This document shows, one piece after another, positions 46,818 through 57,302 of a DNA stretch of 64,000 nucleotides. The stretch is taken from assembly GCA_000818945.1 (NCBI GenBank), contig KN805392.1, forward strand, positions 471,520-535,519, in the 5' to 3' direction. The notes under the pieces are model-generated. The model did no database searches. It was not told the DNA's origin and was given only the letters and a program-made list of their open reading frames with translations. This DNA is from Schizochytrium sp. CCTCC M209059. Lineage: Eukaryota > Sar > Bigyra > Thraustochytrida > Thraustochytriidae. A program made the position numbers and the translations under genes. Positions within the stretch are counted from its first letter, which is position 1; each line of letters starts with the position of its first letter.

Positions 46818-47936
46818 TTAGGCGGACGCCGGCGGGCTCACATCGCTGAACGCCTGCTTTGACAGCTCCTGATTCCAGCTGTAGTAGACATCGACCGACT
46901 TCATCAAAAAGTCGCCAAAGGTTTGGCCCTGTTCAAGCCAGCGAACACCCAGCGCAGGGACTTCCTTGGAGGCGGAGTCCACAACAGTCTGGCGCGTAAT
47001 GCCCTCTGGCGATGTCAAGGCAAAGTCGGGCTTGGTATCAATAAAGACTGGAAGCGACACTCGCGCTACGCGACGGCCCTCGACCACGGCGCCGCGCACA
47101 TAGTGAGGTGTCGCCTGTACAACATTGCCCGTGATAACCTGCACACATTCGCCAATTTGAACAGCCATGCAGTCCTTAGGAATTACAACGTGATGCTCAA
47201 CACCCGCGCGGTCGATCACATAGAGTCCAGCGGCCGGGTCTGGATTCTCAATAATATTACCTTCGTCGTCCAAATAGATTTCACCAGCGAGCGCAGTGAG
47301 AAAGCCGGAGTCGTTGTGGACTCCGATCCATGAGTCTCGCTGGCCCCGAGCCTTTTCCTCGTCCGTCAACGGGTAATAGTAAAGCAGGCGCCCCTTGGCC
47401 TTATCAGTCTCGGCAATGAGCTTGCCTAGGTCCAGGTTGTAGTTTGGCAGTTGCGCCGCAGAGAGCTCATCGATCCGCTTGCCAACAGCAGTGGTAGTCT
47501 GCCGCATAATTCGCCCCACGCTCTTGAGCGAGTTTTCAAAGCCTGGAAGATCCTCCTCGCTCGGCCACACATTGCACGGGTAAGAAAGAGGCCATTTGGC
47601 GCGATCTTCGGCGGTGCCCGGCACGTCAACGAGCGGGTTGAAGAAAAAGGACGCTTTGGCAAGATCTGGCTTGTCGCCAATTTTCTCTTTGCCACGAGAC
47701 CATCCCGCCTGATACATGCTCTCCATGTCTACGAGAGAATCAAGAACTTTGTCTCCTGCATGTGCGAGCGCATGTCCCTGAGGCAGAGCCGCGTCGCGGG
47801 CCTTGACGAAGCCCGGCACGTTGCGGATGGCGAGGACCCCGAGGCCGTCCGCACCATATGCTTCTTCGATCAACGCCTTTACATCCTGGTCTTTGTCCAC
47901 CAGCGCCTCGTAGTCGATCACCACCAGCTCGGGCAT
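46818..47936 (-). CDS. 2-oxoglutarate/Fe(II)-dependent oxygenase, isopenicillin-N-synthase-like
   Basis: 372 residues from ATG 47936. A DIOX_N-type N terminus (VVIDYEAL, GLGVLAIRNVPGF) precedes a double-stranded beta-helix. The iron ligands are His207 and Asp209 (GVHNDSG) and His278 (ATPHYVRG). The 2-oxoglutarate-type Arg292 lies in RVSLPVF, giving the H-x-D...H...R-x-S set of the plant/fungal/bacterial IPNS-like oxygenases. It has no transit peptide and is probably cytosolic. Substrate unknown; relatives act in secondary metabolism, hormone catabolism and xenobiotic hydroxylation. The 5' flank is a long repeat-rich non-coding region. Confidence 0.9.
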   Translation of the reverse strand: MPELVVIDYEALVDKDQDVKALIEEAYGADGLGVLAIRNVPGFVKARDAALPQGHALAHAGDKVLDSLVDMESMYQAGWSRGKEKIGDKPDLAKASFFFNPLVDVPGTAEDRAKWPLSYPCNVWPSEEDLPGFENSLKSVGRIMRQTTTAVGKRIDELSAAQLPNYNLDLGKLIAETDKAKGRLLYYYPLTDEEKARGQRDSWIGVHNDSGFLTALAGEIYLDDEGNIIENPDPAAGLYVIDRAGVEHHVVIPKDCMAVQIGECVQVITGNVVQATPHYVRGAVVEGRRVARVSLPVFIDTKPDFALTSPEGITRQTVVDSASKEVPALGVRWLEQGQTFGDFLMKSVDVYYSWNQELSKQAFSDVSPPASA

Positions 47937-49999
47937 CTTTTTGTTCTGCTAGGCGCTGGATTGCTTGCGTGCTTGCGTCAAAATGACTGTTTGCTGGGGT
48001 GTGTGTGTACACGCGCAGTGGTTGTCTGCTTGCCAAGTTGCTTGCCAAGTTGCTTGCCAAGTTGCTTGCTTACTTGCTTGCTTGCTTGCTTGTCTGTTTG
48101 CCTCGGCCGACAAATAACTACGACCGCAAACCTGGCTCAGCTCCCTCGATCGGGGTCTGCCGCGGCGCCAGCAGGCTGCTTCGTTGTGAACGAAAGGCCG
48201 GGCCGGAAGAAGATTGAGACAGTTTTGGCCGGAAACCTTTGCTCCGGCAGCAGCCTCGCCGCCAGCACAGACGGGCGCGCGACTCCGCTCGCCCCTGCGT
48301 CTCACGCGCGCTGCACTGCGCTGCCCTGCCCTGCCCTGCGCTCCACGCTCGGCGCCTCGGTATACCCCGCCAGGGCGGAAGATGGTTGGCCTCCTCCTCG
48401 TCGTCGTCGTCGTCGTCGCCGTGCTCGCCTTTCTCGTCGCGGCCTCCGTCGCCGGTCCTTGACCGCGCTTGCGCCGCCGCAGATCGGCGGGCGGCTCCCG
48501 GGAAGAGGCGCCGCCGCTCGCGAGTTGGTTGCCGGCTTGCGTGGCTTGCTTGGCGTGCGTGGCTTGCCTTGCTTGGCGTGCGTGGCTTGCCTGGCTTGGC
48601 TTGCCTGGCTTGCTTGGCTTGCTCGGCTTGGCTTGGGAGCGAGCTGCCAGAAGGGCTTAGGCGGCGGAGGCGGCGGGAACGCGCCTGACCAAAACGCCAG
48701 CAAGGCACGCGCCGCTGGTCCGGGCGCGGGGTCGCACGGAGCAGAGCAGCAGATGGAGGACGAAGCTGAAGATGGGGGGCCGTGCTCTGGATGGACGGCG
48801 AGTCAGCCTGCGGCAGCGGCGCGCTGCGGTGCGACGCGCAGGCGGCGCCAGGGTTATATTTGGAAAGGAGGACGGATGACGACGCCCACAACTGGCTGCT
48901 GATGAATGCGCAGAGTCCCGGGAAACTCCCATGCGTGCCGCCGTGCTGCAGGAACCTAGCGGCACAGGATAGCTGGCTGGTTGGCTGGCCAAGTGGCTGG
49001 CAAGGGATGAGGAGGACCAGGGAGGACGGCCGGGAAAGGAAAACTTCGCAGCGCCGGGGGGGACTTGCCCGAAACGGCAGCAATGAACATGCAGTCCGCA
49101 CCGGCTGTGGAACCAATCTCTGCAGAGCAGAGCAGAGCAGAGCAGAGCTAAATGCCATCGCTTTTTATCCTACCGCACCCACCGCATCATCAACGAGGCC
49201 GCCATTGGAAGTTCTGCACGCTGCAGCTCCAGCTTGCTCGCTTCCCCTGCTGTGCAGCTGCTTCCAGTTAGCTCCCAAGGAGTGCCCTCGAATGCATGCA
49301 TCGAAAAAAGCAGTACTACTGCATAATCATCGGTTGGGACCGGAATGTCGACTGCGAGCGTGACTCTCGCGCGCCGACTGCGAGCTCAACTGGCAGTAAG
49401 GCTTATTTCAACCTTGTCTAACTTACCTCGCGCGTTGGCAATGGGCGCCACGGGCTCACCGATCATCAAAAGGGTGCACGCAAGGCAATCCCAACGAGCC
49501 GATGCCTTAAGCTAAATGCCTTGATGGTGTCTAGAGAATTCAGATAACACGCACAGCAAGAACGATAAATCACCGCCTGTATATCGCGCTAGCCTGCTGT
49601 CATTCGTTTGCCACGGCTCTCGCCAAGGTGGCGGCTGGGCCCGAAACGCCGAGCCGAAATATCCTTTTCTCGCTGAGACAATTCCGTCTTTCGCGCGTCG
49701 CGAAACGTGAACATCCTTCGAACAATGATGTTGTTGCGGATCCTCGCTTGCCAAGCCCGGCCAATTGCGATCGAGAAGCAGGGCGCCTGCCTTACTCTAC
49801 CTCGGGGCGTGAGTCGGCCTCGTGGTCGAATAGAACCTCTGGAACTACGACAACGCAACCGCCGAGGGCGACGAGCTGAGCAAGGCTAGAGGAGCAGAAC
49901 GAGAACGAGCTCGCGTGGCAAAGGACTTCGCCGCGGGCGCGCCGTGCAGGCAGGCCGGCCGGCAGCAGGACAGGCGGAGAGACCGACCGCCACAAGAGC
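47937..49999. other. Repeat-rich non-coding interval upstream of oxygenase and RAD51D-like genes
   Basis: About 2 kb between divergent genes. It contains GCTTGCCAAGTT units (48035-48070), CTTG runs (48075-48092), degenerate GGCTTGCGTGGCTTGC repeats (48530-48650) and GCAGA repeats (49125-49147). No gene seen. Confidence 0.5.
48530..48650 (+). repeat. Degenerate CTTGGC/GCGTGGCTTGC repeats
   Basis: Overlapping short units of TGGCTTGC/TGGCGTGCG type through about 120 bp. Non-coding. Confidence 0.75.
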
Positions 50000-51226
50000 A
50001 TGAACCTGCTGGGCGAGTACGTCTCAACAGCGGCCGAGCGGCGCGAGCTGACGCGGGCTGCGCAGGCCGCTCGTTGCGCGGATGCCGCGGATGCCGCGGA
50101 TGGGACGAAGCCTCGCGGCGCCAAGGTGAGGAGGAGACGCGAGGGCGCGGATGTGACCGCGGAAGACGCCTTGGAGAGCGCAGAAAGAGAGTTCAATGAC
50201 GTCAAGAGAGGTCGCGTTCCATTGCTGGAGTTCCTGGGACGCGCAGGCATCAGAACCCTGGAACGCGTCCTCGCGTCCGACGAGGAACAGCTCATGGAGG
50301 CCTCGCAGCATCGTTGGACCCGCGAGGACGTGCAATTTCTCAAGGAACACTTGGCACTGCGCTCGTGCACCGCCCCTGTCACGCTCGCAGACGCCTATGA
50401 CCAGTGCCAAATGATTGTGCAGCAAGTCTCGACGGGAGATAACGACCTTGATCGCCTTTTGGGCGGCGGCCTTTGGACGCAGGAAATTACCGAGCTCTGC
50501 GGCCCCACGGGCTCGGGCAAGACGCAGTTTGCACTTTGCGCTGCAAGTCTCGTTGCGACCTCTGCACGAGGAGGGCGTGTTCTCTTCATTGATGCCTCGA
50601 ACGCCTTTCACGCCTCGCGTTTCTCTCAGCTCTGCGACCAACATCTCGCTGCACACAAATCCGCAAACGACTTGCGCGCCAAAGCCTTGCAACGCATGCG
50701 CGTTATCCAGGCCTTTGATGCCCAGGCCTTGAATGTGGCACTTGCGAGCATCGCACGCGCCGAGGAAGACGGGGACGACGAGAACAGCGAGCGCGCCAGC
50801 CTTGGGCCTCTCCGACTCTTGGTCCTTGACAGCATTTCCGCAATTTTCTCGCCCATTCTTGGAGGTAAACACAGCACAGCAGCCCACGCTGCGCTCATGC
50901 GCGTCGCACTTTCACTGCGCAGCATCAGCAAACGCCACGGTCTCGCCATTCTCGTCACCAACTCGACAGTTCACGATTTTTCATCTCCTGTCGAAGGCAA
51001 GCTGAAGCCTGCCCTTGGGCTTTCGTGGGCCTCAGCTCCAGACTCCAGAATACTTCTGTGTCCTCTTGCGCGGGAGGCCGCAGCGACAGTCTCTTCCAAG
51101 CTTGTAAAATCCCCACGTCGAAGGCTCACGTCTAACACAGACAAGGAAACGATTCTCGTCATCCCGGGGGCGCTACAACGTCTTGCGAACGAAGAATTCG
51201 AGTCTGACAACGCTGACGACGTCTGA
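50000..51226 (+). CDS. RAD51D: RAD51 paralogue, RAD51D-like recombination ATPase
   Basis: 408 residues from ATG 50000. Residues about 145-350 form a RecA/RAD51 core: VSTGDNDLDRLLGGGLWTQE, Walker A GPTGSGKTQ (about 168-176), Walker B LRLLVLDSISAIF, and LAILVTNSTVHD (RAD51 paralogue L2 region). The LSTG-x-x-x-LD-x-LL-x-x-GL-x-T-x-E-x-TE-x-x-G-x-x-x-SGKTQ pattern is closest to RAD51D; XRCC3 is the alternative. The N-terminal 140 residues include a helical segment (EDALESAEREFNDVKRG) in place of the HhH region. It acts in homologous recombination with other RAD51 paralogues in the nucleus. Confidence 0.82.
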   Translation: MNLLGEYVSTAAERRELTRAAQAARCADAADAADGTKPRGAKVRRRREGADVTAEDALESAEREFNDVKRGRVPLLEFLGRAGIRTLERVLASDEEQLMEASQHRWTREDVQFLKEHLALRSCTAPVTLADAYDQCQMIVQQVSTGDNDLDRLLGGGLWTQEITELCGPTGSGKTQFALCAASLVATSARGGRVLFIDASNAFHASRFSQLCDQHLAAHKSANDLRAKALQRMRVIQAFDAQALNVALASIARAEEDGDDENSERASLGPLRLLVLDSISAIFSPILGGKHSTAAHAALMRVALSLRSISKRHGLAILVTNSTVHDFSSPVEGKLKPALGLSWASAPDSRILLCPLAREAAATVSSKLVKSPRRRLTSNTDKETILVIPGALQRLANEEFESDNADDV

Positions 51227-51352
51227 CATGTCGTAATCGCCCTTTTTGCGCCACATCGTCCCCTCCCTCTCTCTCTCTCTCTTCGATGAAGGATGAGGGC
51301 ATGAGTTTGCACAATGCAAGGAGGCTCACAGTTCGTTTTTTTTACTTTCACT

Positions 51353-53644
51353 CTATGCTTCGTAAGCCATGCTGTATCCGTCGTCGGCCCAGGTGTTGTA
51401 CGTGCCTGCTGTATCAGCTTTGGTCTCAACAGTGTATTCATGATCATAAGCATCCGAGTATTTCTCTTCTCCCTTGTATTCGTAGTCACCGACATGGCCT
51501 CCCCATCCTTGCGCAGCAGCCTCGTTCTGGTCGGAGGCTGCCGTGGCAGACGTCAGTGGAGTTCCATCGTCCCCAAGGGCCTGGGTTATGAGACTCATAT
51601 CAATCATACTGCGACGCCTTTCCTCGTGACGAGCGCGCTGGACCATGTCGGCTTGCGTTCGTGCCGTGTACTCGGCGCGTAAAGCGGCCGCTCGCTCTGC
51701 TTCTTTAGAGTAAAACGCTTCTTGCTCGAGCCACTGCGCCCGTGCATTCAAATAGCGAACCTGGCCCTCAAGCTCGACCTCTCGTGGCGTCTTGCCATAG
51801 TATGCATACATGGACTGATCATCCATTTGTGTACCTGCAGCGCTGGCGTCATGATACGCAGAGTGCAGGGCAGCCGCTGTGGAACGATGTGTTGCGGCAT
51901 TCCAGGCCACTTGTTCTGGCCCAGGGAGCTCAAGCGGCGGAACTGGACTCTGCGGTGCCTCGTCCGTCTCGTCCACGTGACCAAAGACGGCGTACCGCGC
52001 CGTTGATCGTGCAGAGAGGAAACCTTGCTGCTCCAGCCTATCAATATCATCCACACTCCAGCGACCCGTTGATGCTGCAGTCTGTGCGGCAGCACTTCGT
52101 TCGGTTTCCTGATACGCTTGAGCTCGTTCTTGCCAGTACGCAGTCCACGAGTTCTCGCCATTTGCAAAAGCGTCGGAGGTCGTGTGATCCCCGTACGTTT
52201 CCTCGAGTTCATACGCTTCCCGTGCACTATCGTGGTCCTGCATATCGTATCCATGTTCATCCGTCCTTGGGTCTGTCCATCGTGACTCCCCTGAGTCTTT
52301 GCAATAGAAGAAAGGGTCCCCTTCGTCCGTGTAGTGGATGCTCCATGACTGATAGCCTCCAGAGACGGGGTCCCATAGGGAAAAGGTGGCCCCTTCCTCT
52401 TCTCCGCCATGCTCTGTTTGCGCATGTCCGTCCCATGACGTGGCTTCGTTGGCGTGCACCTCCTGATTTGACTCATAAGAGTACATGCTGTCCTCCTGAG
52501 ATACATAGTACATGGCGTCTTCTGAAGGGTTATGCGATGTCTGGTTCTCATCGTCAGCCTGTGCCGCTCGCTCTTCCGTTTCGTCCCAGGACTGCGCCAG
52601 CTGTTGTTTGCTGACGGTGTCGTCGTTGCGCTCGAGGATTTTCTTGGTCTCTTTAGGCTCTTTGCTCTTCTTCTTCTTTTTCTTCTTTTCCTTTTTGGTT
52701 TTCTTCTCCTTGGTCGTCTTTTGTTTCTCGTCCTGCGTTCCGACTATCGCCTGATGTGTTGATGGGGTTTTTGCTGCGGCCGGACGGTCTTCCTGCGTCC
52801 TCGCTGCTTCAGCGTCGGCTTCAGCGTCGGGGTCGGCGTCGGGGTCGGCGTCGCCATCTTCTTGATCGAAATCTTCGATCTCGATTCGTTCGACTTGCGT
52901 CACAGTACCTGCTTCGGCAAGGTCGGCTGTATCGTGCATCGACGCGAGACTTTCCATCTCAATGTCGTCCTCGATCGAGCCCATTTGGCGGACCTCGTCT
53001 TCTTGTTCTGCTTCGAATGTAGGAGATTTTGGTTGTTGATCGTGGGTCGATTTCGGCTCAGCATCGCCCTCTCCTTCAGCTTCATCGAGATCCGTCGCGG
53101 ATGGGATTTCGCTCGCGTCCATCGCGGTCTCGAGATGACGTACGTTGAGGCCCCCGGTGTCCACAAAGTGGTCATTTTTGACAATGTTATCAGCGACAAG
53201 ACGAGGCGTAGCGGCCTTTTTGCGTGCCTCTCGCGCGATTGCAAGTGTGTCTAGATCATCGAGGGGCAGCGCAGGAGGTTGTGCTTTTCCAGGTTTATCC
53301 TTCATATTGGCGCGGCGTTCACGGCGCATTTTGCGAAGTTGATAGAGTTGCGCACGAACCATTGCTGATGTACTGGATGATGATTTAACAGGTTGGCCCT
53401 GCGGAGGCAATGGTCGTTGCGCTTTGCTCGCATTATGGCTCTCGACTGGGGTAAGCTCGCCATGCGCAGATTCCACACCATTTTCATTGGCGGTCACACT
53501 CACGGCACGCGCCGAGTCGGCATGCCATTCCTGGTCCTCGTCTAGGTCTTCGCGCCTCTCCTCCATTTTGGTGGCCTCGTTCGCCTCGCGGAACTTAACG
53601 CGGGCGCGAGGTGCGGTGGCCTCGGGCACGGGCGCTGTCTCCAT
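51353..53644 (-). CDS. WW-domain protein with long disordered flanks
   Basis: 763 residues from ATG 53644 (METAPVPEA). The frame is open to another ATG at 53833, but those extra residues look like UTR (Ser/Arg/Glu from GAGA and CAG repeats). The one recognisable domain is a WW module at about residues 428-460: WSIHY..GDPFFYCKDSGESRWTDPR, with both Trp, the aromatic pair and the terminal Pro. N-terminal of it lies an Asp/Ala run (DADPDADPDAEADAEA) and a Lys cluster (KKEKKKKKKKSKEPK, a possible NLS). The C-terminal third is helical with Glu/Arg/Ala (LNARAQWLEQEAFYSKEAERAAALRAEY) and ends acidic and aromatic. WW modules bind Pro-rich peptides. The role is unknown; splicing- or transcription-linked WW proteins have similar make-up. 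Confidence 0.75.
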   Translation of the reverse strand: METAPVPEATAPRARVKFREANEATKMEERREDLDEDQEWHADSARAVSVTANENGVESAHGELTPVESHNASKAQRPLPPQGQPVKSSSSTSAMVRAQLYQLRKMRRERRANMKDKPGKAQPPALPLDDLDTLAIAREARKKAATPRLVADNIVKNDHFVDTGGLNVRHLETAMDASEIPSATDLDEAEGEGDAEPKSTHDQQPKSPTFEAEQEDEVRQMGSIEDDIEMESLASMHDTADLAEAGTVTQVERIEIEDFDQEDGDADPDADPDAEADAEAARTQEDRPAAAKTPSTHQAIVGTQDEKQKTTKEKKTKKEKKKKKKKSKEPKETKKILERNDDTVSKQQLAQSWDETEERAAQADDENQTSHNPSEDAMYYVSQEDSMYSYESNQEVHANEATSWDGHAQTEHGGEEEGATFSLWDPVSGGYQSWSIHYTDEGDPFFYCKDSGESRWTDPRTDEHGYDMQDHDSAREAYELEETYGDHTTSDAFANGENSWTAYWQERAQAYQETERSAAAQTAASTGRWSVDDIDRLEQQGFLSARSTARYAVFGHVDETDEAPQSPVPPLELPGPEQVAWNAATHRSTAAALHSAYHDASAAGTQMDDQSMYAYYGKTPREVELEGQVRYLNARAQWLEQEAFYSKEAERAAALRAEYTARTQADMVQRARHEERRRSMIDMSLITQALGDDGTPLTSATAASDQNEAAAQGWGGHVGDYEYKGEEKYSDAYDHEYTVETKADTAGTYNTWADDGYSMAYEA

Positions 53645-55022
53645 GATCCCGACGCGCTGGTCCTCCGTTCTCACCAGCGCGAGTTGGGTTGTCTTGCTCT
53701 TGCTACTGCTTTGCTGCCTGCTCTCTCTCTCTCTCGTCCTGTCTCGCGCCGCGCTTGGTACACACATGTCCGCGCGCATTTGTCCATGGATGGGGAAGCC
53801 TCTGTCACATTCACCTTGGCTTCTACGATACATACGTATACGTACTCAAACAAGCTTCATTTTTTACGAAAGTGCATTTCCGACGGAAGGAGAGAAAAAG
53901 GTGCAAGGAGCACCGCTCACCTCGCAGGCGCAAGCAAGATCATGCCTGCAAGCGAACCCTGTTTTGTCTTACATCTCCACCTTTGTGGACTGACCAGAGA
54001 ACCCCAAGTTCAAGTTCAAGCTTTTGCCAATCGTAACGGATCTGGCGAAGATACTGCCACCGTTCTGCTCATGGCTTGCTCCCTAGCTTGCTGTCGAGAA
54101 GCCCAGCCGCAGAAGCAGAAGCAAATCTAGCCCAGAAGGACGCGCTCGCCCGCCAGCGCGCACGCGATCCCTCGCCAGCACGCACGCAGACGCGCGCAAG
54201 CGGGCCGTCGCGCGAACCGGGTCCGTCCATCCCGGCCATGCCGCTCCTCTTCACTTGGCTCTTCGCGCGGCGCCTGCCTGCATGGCGCGCGGCGACTCCG
54301 GCCCGGCGAGGCGCGGCGGGCGCGGCGAGGCGCGGCGGGCGACCTCGCGCGGCGGCGAGGCGCGGGGCAAGGGCCGGCGTTTCAGCATGGCGCGGGCGCC
54401 GTCTCAGGCCGGCGGCATGGGCATGGGCGGCATGGGCGGCATGGCGCAGGCGATGATGGCGGCTCGCCATGGCGGCGCCTTCGCGCGCAGGCCCGGAGGG
54501 AGGCGAGGCGCGAGCGGAGACGCGCGGGGAGGGCGGAGGGATGGAGAAACGGAGAAGGTCTTCGTAAACGGCGGCCCAAGGTCGTGCGGTGAGAATGGTG
54601 GTGAGAATGATGATGAGGAGGAGAATGCGGGAGGCCTCGGACCAGCTGCACGCGGGAGACTCGAGCAGCTACGACCGGCACGATGGCGAGCAGCCCACGG
54701 CGCAGATCGCGGACGAGACGAGAGGAAAGGAGAGGAGAGAAAGATCCCGCGGGCGGTGCGACGCGACGCGACGCGACGCGACTCGAACGAGGAGCTCCGC
54801 TCGCGGGAGGTCCATAAATCGCGCGTAGGACTGAGACGGTGCGAGCGCGTGCACGGCCTTGGAGAAGCTGCCGCTGCTGCTGCTGCTCGAGGAGCAGGCA
54901 AACCCCGTTCGCGGCGGCGGCGGAGCAGATCAGAGCAGAGCAGAGCAGAGCAGAGCAGAGCGGAGCGGAGCGAAGCGGTGCGGAGCAGCGCGGAGCGGAG
55001 CAGAGCGCAGCGCAGAGCTGAA
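53645..55022. other. Divergent 5' region between WW protein and transporter
   Basis: GC-rich, with repeated GCGACGCGAC (54763-54783) and GAGCAGAGCA units (54930-55015). The plus-strand open frame that enters the transporter is Arg/Gly/Ala low-complexity and treated as UTR. Confidence 0.55.
54928..55018 (+). repeat. Pentanucleotide AGAGC/GGAGC repeat
   Basis: About 17 imperfect 5-bp units just upstream of the transporter ATG. Confidence 0.85.
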
Positions 55023-56996
55023 ATGTGGCTCGCGGCGGGCGCGAAGGGGCTGCTGGGGCACGGCCACGTTTTTGGGACCTGCAGACGTATCCTGGCGAGG
55101 AGCAGCTCGACGGCGGCCGCGGGCAAGGCGGCGACGGGCGCGCGGAAAGAAGAAGAGGAAGGCCTGCTGGAGACCCAGAGCGGCGCTCTCCACAAGGATG
55201 AGAGCGTGCACACGCCGGCGGTCATCAAGAAGCTGGGTTGGGACCCGGAGAGCCTGAGGGTGAAGGACGCGACCAATTTTAACCGCTGGGCGCTCATTCC
55301 TGCGGCGACGCTCAATCACATGTGCATCGGATCCATCTTTGCGTGGTCGATCTTCAACACACCGCTGACGAGGCTCAGCGGCGTGGTGGCCCCCGCCGCC
55401 AACGACTGGCTCCTCGGCGACGTGACGGTCACTTTCTCGCTCGTCATGGGCGGCTTTGCCTGGGGCGCCGTCTTTGGCAATCGCCTCGACACCTATGGCC
55501 CCCGCGCGTCCTGCCTCTTGGGCGCGGCCGCGCTCGCGTCCGGGTACATTTGCGCTGGTTTCAGTGCGTCCATCGAAAGCCTGCCTCTTTTGTACGTTGC
55601 TGGAACCGTCTGGGGCATCTCGAACGGCTGGGCGTATGTCCCGCCCGTGTCCACGTTGGTGCGCTGGTTTCCCGAAAAGAAGGGCTTTGCCTCGGGGTGC
55701 GCCATCCTCGGCTACGGCGGCGGCGCCATGCTCACGACCTCGCTCTACGGCCCGCTCACCGAGACCTTTCGCAAGATCCCCGAGTACGCAGGCCCTGCGG
55801 ACAGCTTGGACTTTGTCAATCAGGACGGCAAGCTCTTTCTCGACTCTACCGAAGGTCTGCGTGAAGTCGTGGTGGCCACCAAGCTGGATCTGCAATCTGC
55901 TGGCCTCGCAGAGATCGCAGACGCTGGCGCCTACTTCGTCGGTACCGGATCCACCGGCGTCGCCGAGGTGTTCACAGCCCTTGGCCTCGGCTACGGTCTT
56001 ACCATGGTGGCCACAAGCATGATGTTCCGTCTGCCGCCACATGGCTACGCAGAGGCAATGCAATCGCGCATTGAGGCAGAAACGCAAATGGCGGCCCCTC
56101 TCCCTGCGGGCGCAGGCGCGGCGCCCGAGGACGCGCAAGAGAATAAGAAACCAGTCACAGTGCCCAACATCACGCCAGCGGAGTCGATGCAGACACACCA
56201 CTTTTACCTCATGTTCTTGGGTTTCGGACTCTCCATAACCCCGGCGTACGGTCTCATCTCCTCGGGCAAGCTCATGATGGCCGAGACCTTCGGATCAAAC
56301 CTGCCAAACATTGTCACGGCAGGCTTTACCTCCTCTTTTGTGGCCGCCATGAGTTTGGCGAACTTGAGCGGACGACTCTTTTGGCCCACGGCCAGTGACG
56401 TTCTCGCGCGCTACAGCGGTGGAAACCCCTTTTACGCGCGAAAAAACACCTACCTGGCCATGTGGGCCTTGTCTCCACTCTGCTATGCAGGCGTGTACTG
56501 GGGCGTACATGAATGCGTGCGTGAACCGTCGGTGCTTCCCCTCGCCGTCTTCACGGGGTCCTTTCTTACACTTCTCACGAGCTTTGGTGGCACGACCGCG
56601 AGTCGTCCCGCGCTCATGTCTGACGCCTATGGCGAGCGATCCATGGCGGTGCTGACGGCGCGCCAGCTCTCTGTCGTCTTGCCTGCGGCTTTTCTGGGGC
56701 CGCAGATCGTTGCGCACTGCCGCGAGGCCAGCACGCATTCGGCGATCGAGGAGCTGTCCACTCATGTGGATGATGGTGCCTTCCACCATGCCTTTGGCGC
56801 GGACAAGAACGTTTTGCCCGAGCTAATTGAGTCCAAGACGGTGACGATTTCGCGGCTCATGGACCTCGTCCCGGCCGGAGTCCAGGACCCGACACCATTT
56901 CTGTATGACAACGCTATCGTGGTCTTGGGCGGCTTTTCCGCGGCTGCTCTTTGCACCAAGATGATGCTCACGCCCCCTTACAAGCCTCGCGAGTGA
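55023..56996 (+). CDS. MFS transporter, OFA (oxalate:formate antiporter-like) family, with presequence-like N terminus
   Basis: 657 residues from ATG 55023. The first about 45 residues are basic, Ala/Ser/Arg-rich and free of acid (LLGHGHVFGTCRRILARSSSTAAAGKAATG), like a mitochondrial targeting peptide. Twelve membrane segments follow, with OFA-type features: NHMCIGSIFAWSIFNTPL in TM1, GNRLDTYGPRASCL in loop 2-3, WGISNGWAYVPPVSTLVRWFPEKKGFASG in TM4-5, and NLSGRLFWPTASD in loop 8-9. An about 110-residue insert precedes the sixth segment (after SLYGPLTETFRK), and the C-terminal region after TM11 also has an extra loop. Substrate probably a small carboxylate; not provable here. Confidence 0.85.
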   Translation: MWLAAGAKGLLGHGHVFGTCRRILARSSSTAAAGKAATGARKEEEEGLLETQSGALHKDESVHTPAVIKKLGWDPESLRVKDATNFNRWALIPAATLNHMCIGSIFAWSIFNTPLTRLSGVVAPAANDWLLGDVTVTFSLVMGGFAWGAVFGNRLDTYGPRASCLLGAAALASGYICAGFSASIESLPLLYVAGTVWGISNGWAYVPPVSTLVRWFPEKKGFASGCAILGYGGGAMLTTSLYGPLTETFRKIPEYAGPADSLDFVNQDGKLFLDSTEGLREVVVATKLDLQSAGLAEIADAGAYFVGTGSTGVAEVFTALGLGYGLTMVATSMMFRLPPHGYAEAMQSRIEAETQMAAPLPAGAGAAPEDAQENKKPVTVPNITPAESMQTHHFYLMFLGFGLSITPAYGLISSGKLMMAETFGSNLPNIVTAGFTSSFVAAMSLANLSGRLFWPTASDVLARYSGGNPFYARKNTYLAMWALSPLCYAGVYWGVHECVREPSVLPLAVFTGSFLTLLTSFGGTTASRPALMSDAYGERSMAVLTARQLSVVLPAAFLGPQIVAHCREASTHSAIEELSTHVDDGAFHHAFGADKNVLPELIESKTVTISRLMDLVPAGVQDPTPFLYDNAIVVLGGFSAAALCTKMMLTPPYKPRE

Positions 56997-57185
56997 GCAT
57001 TTTCTTGGTGCAAGGAGGACTTTCGCAAAGTGAATTCTAACAATTCTTTCTTTTTGCCCGTAACTTATGTAGTACTCGAAGCTTATTCTTTTTCTTTTTT
57101 CAAATAATACAGGTTTCAGACCTGCCTTTCACCGCCACTCCCACGTAGCGGAACATTGTGTGCATGAGGTAGTACTACCGTGTTC

Positions 57186-57234
<49 letters not shown>

Positions 57235-57302
57235 GTTCAAACGTTGAAACGTTCAAGTCGTCATGTACACGCGAGCTTCGAAAAGAAATGCAAGATATTT
57301 GT
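56997..57302. other. Convergent 3' interval with (CT)n run
   Basis: Holds (CT)18 and a short (CA)n run, near 57189-57234. An AAATAATAC stretch near 57101 is a weak poly(A) candidate. No gene. Confidence 0.5.
57189..57234 (+). repeat. (CT)n(CA)n dinucleotide run
   Basis: About 18 CT units followed by five CA units. Confidence 0.95.

Noticed and set aside
54255..55022. 256-residue N-terminal extension of the OFA transporter
   Set aside because: Low-complexity Arg/Gly/Ala sequence built from pentanucleotide repeats; the ATG at 55023 starts a recognisable presequence.
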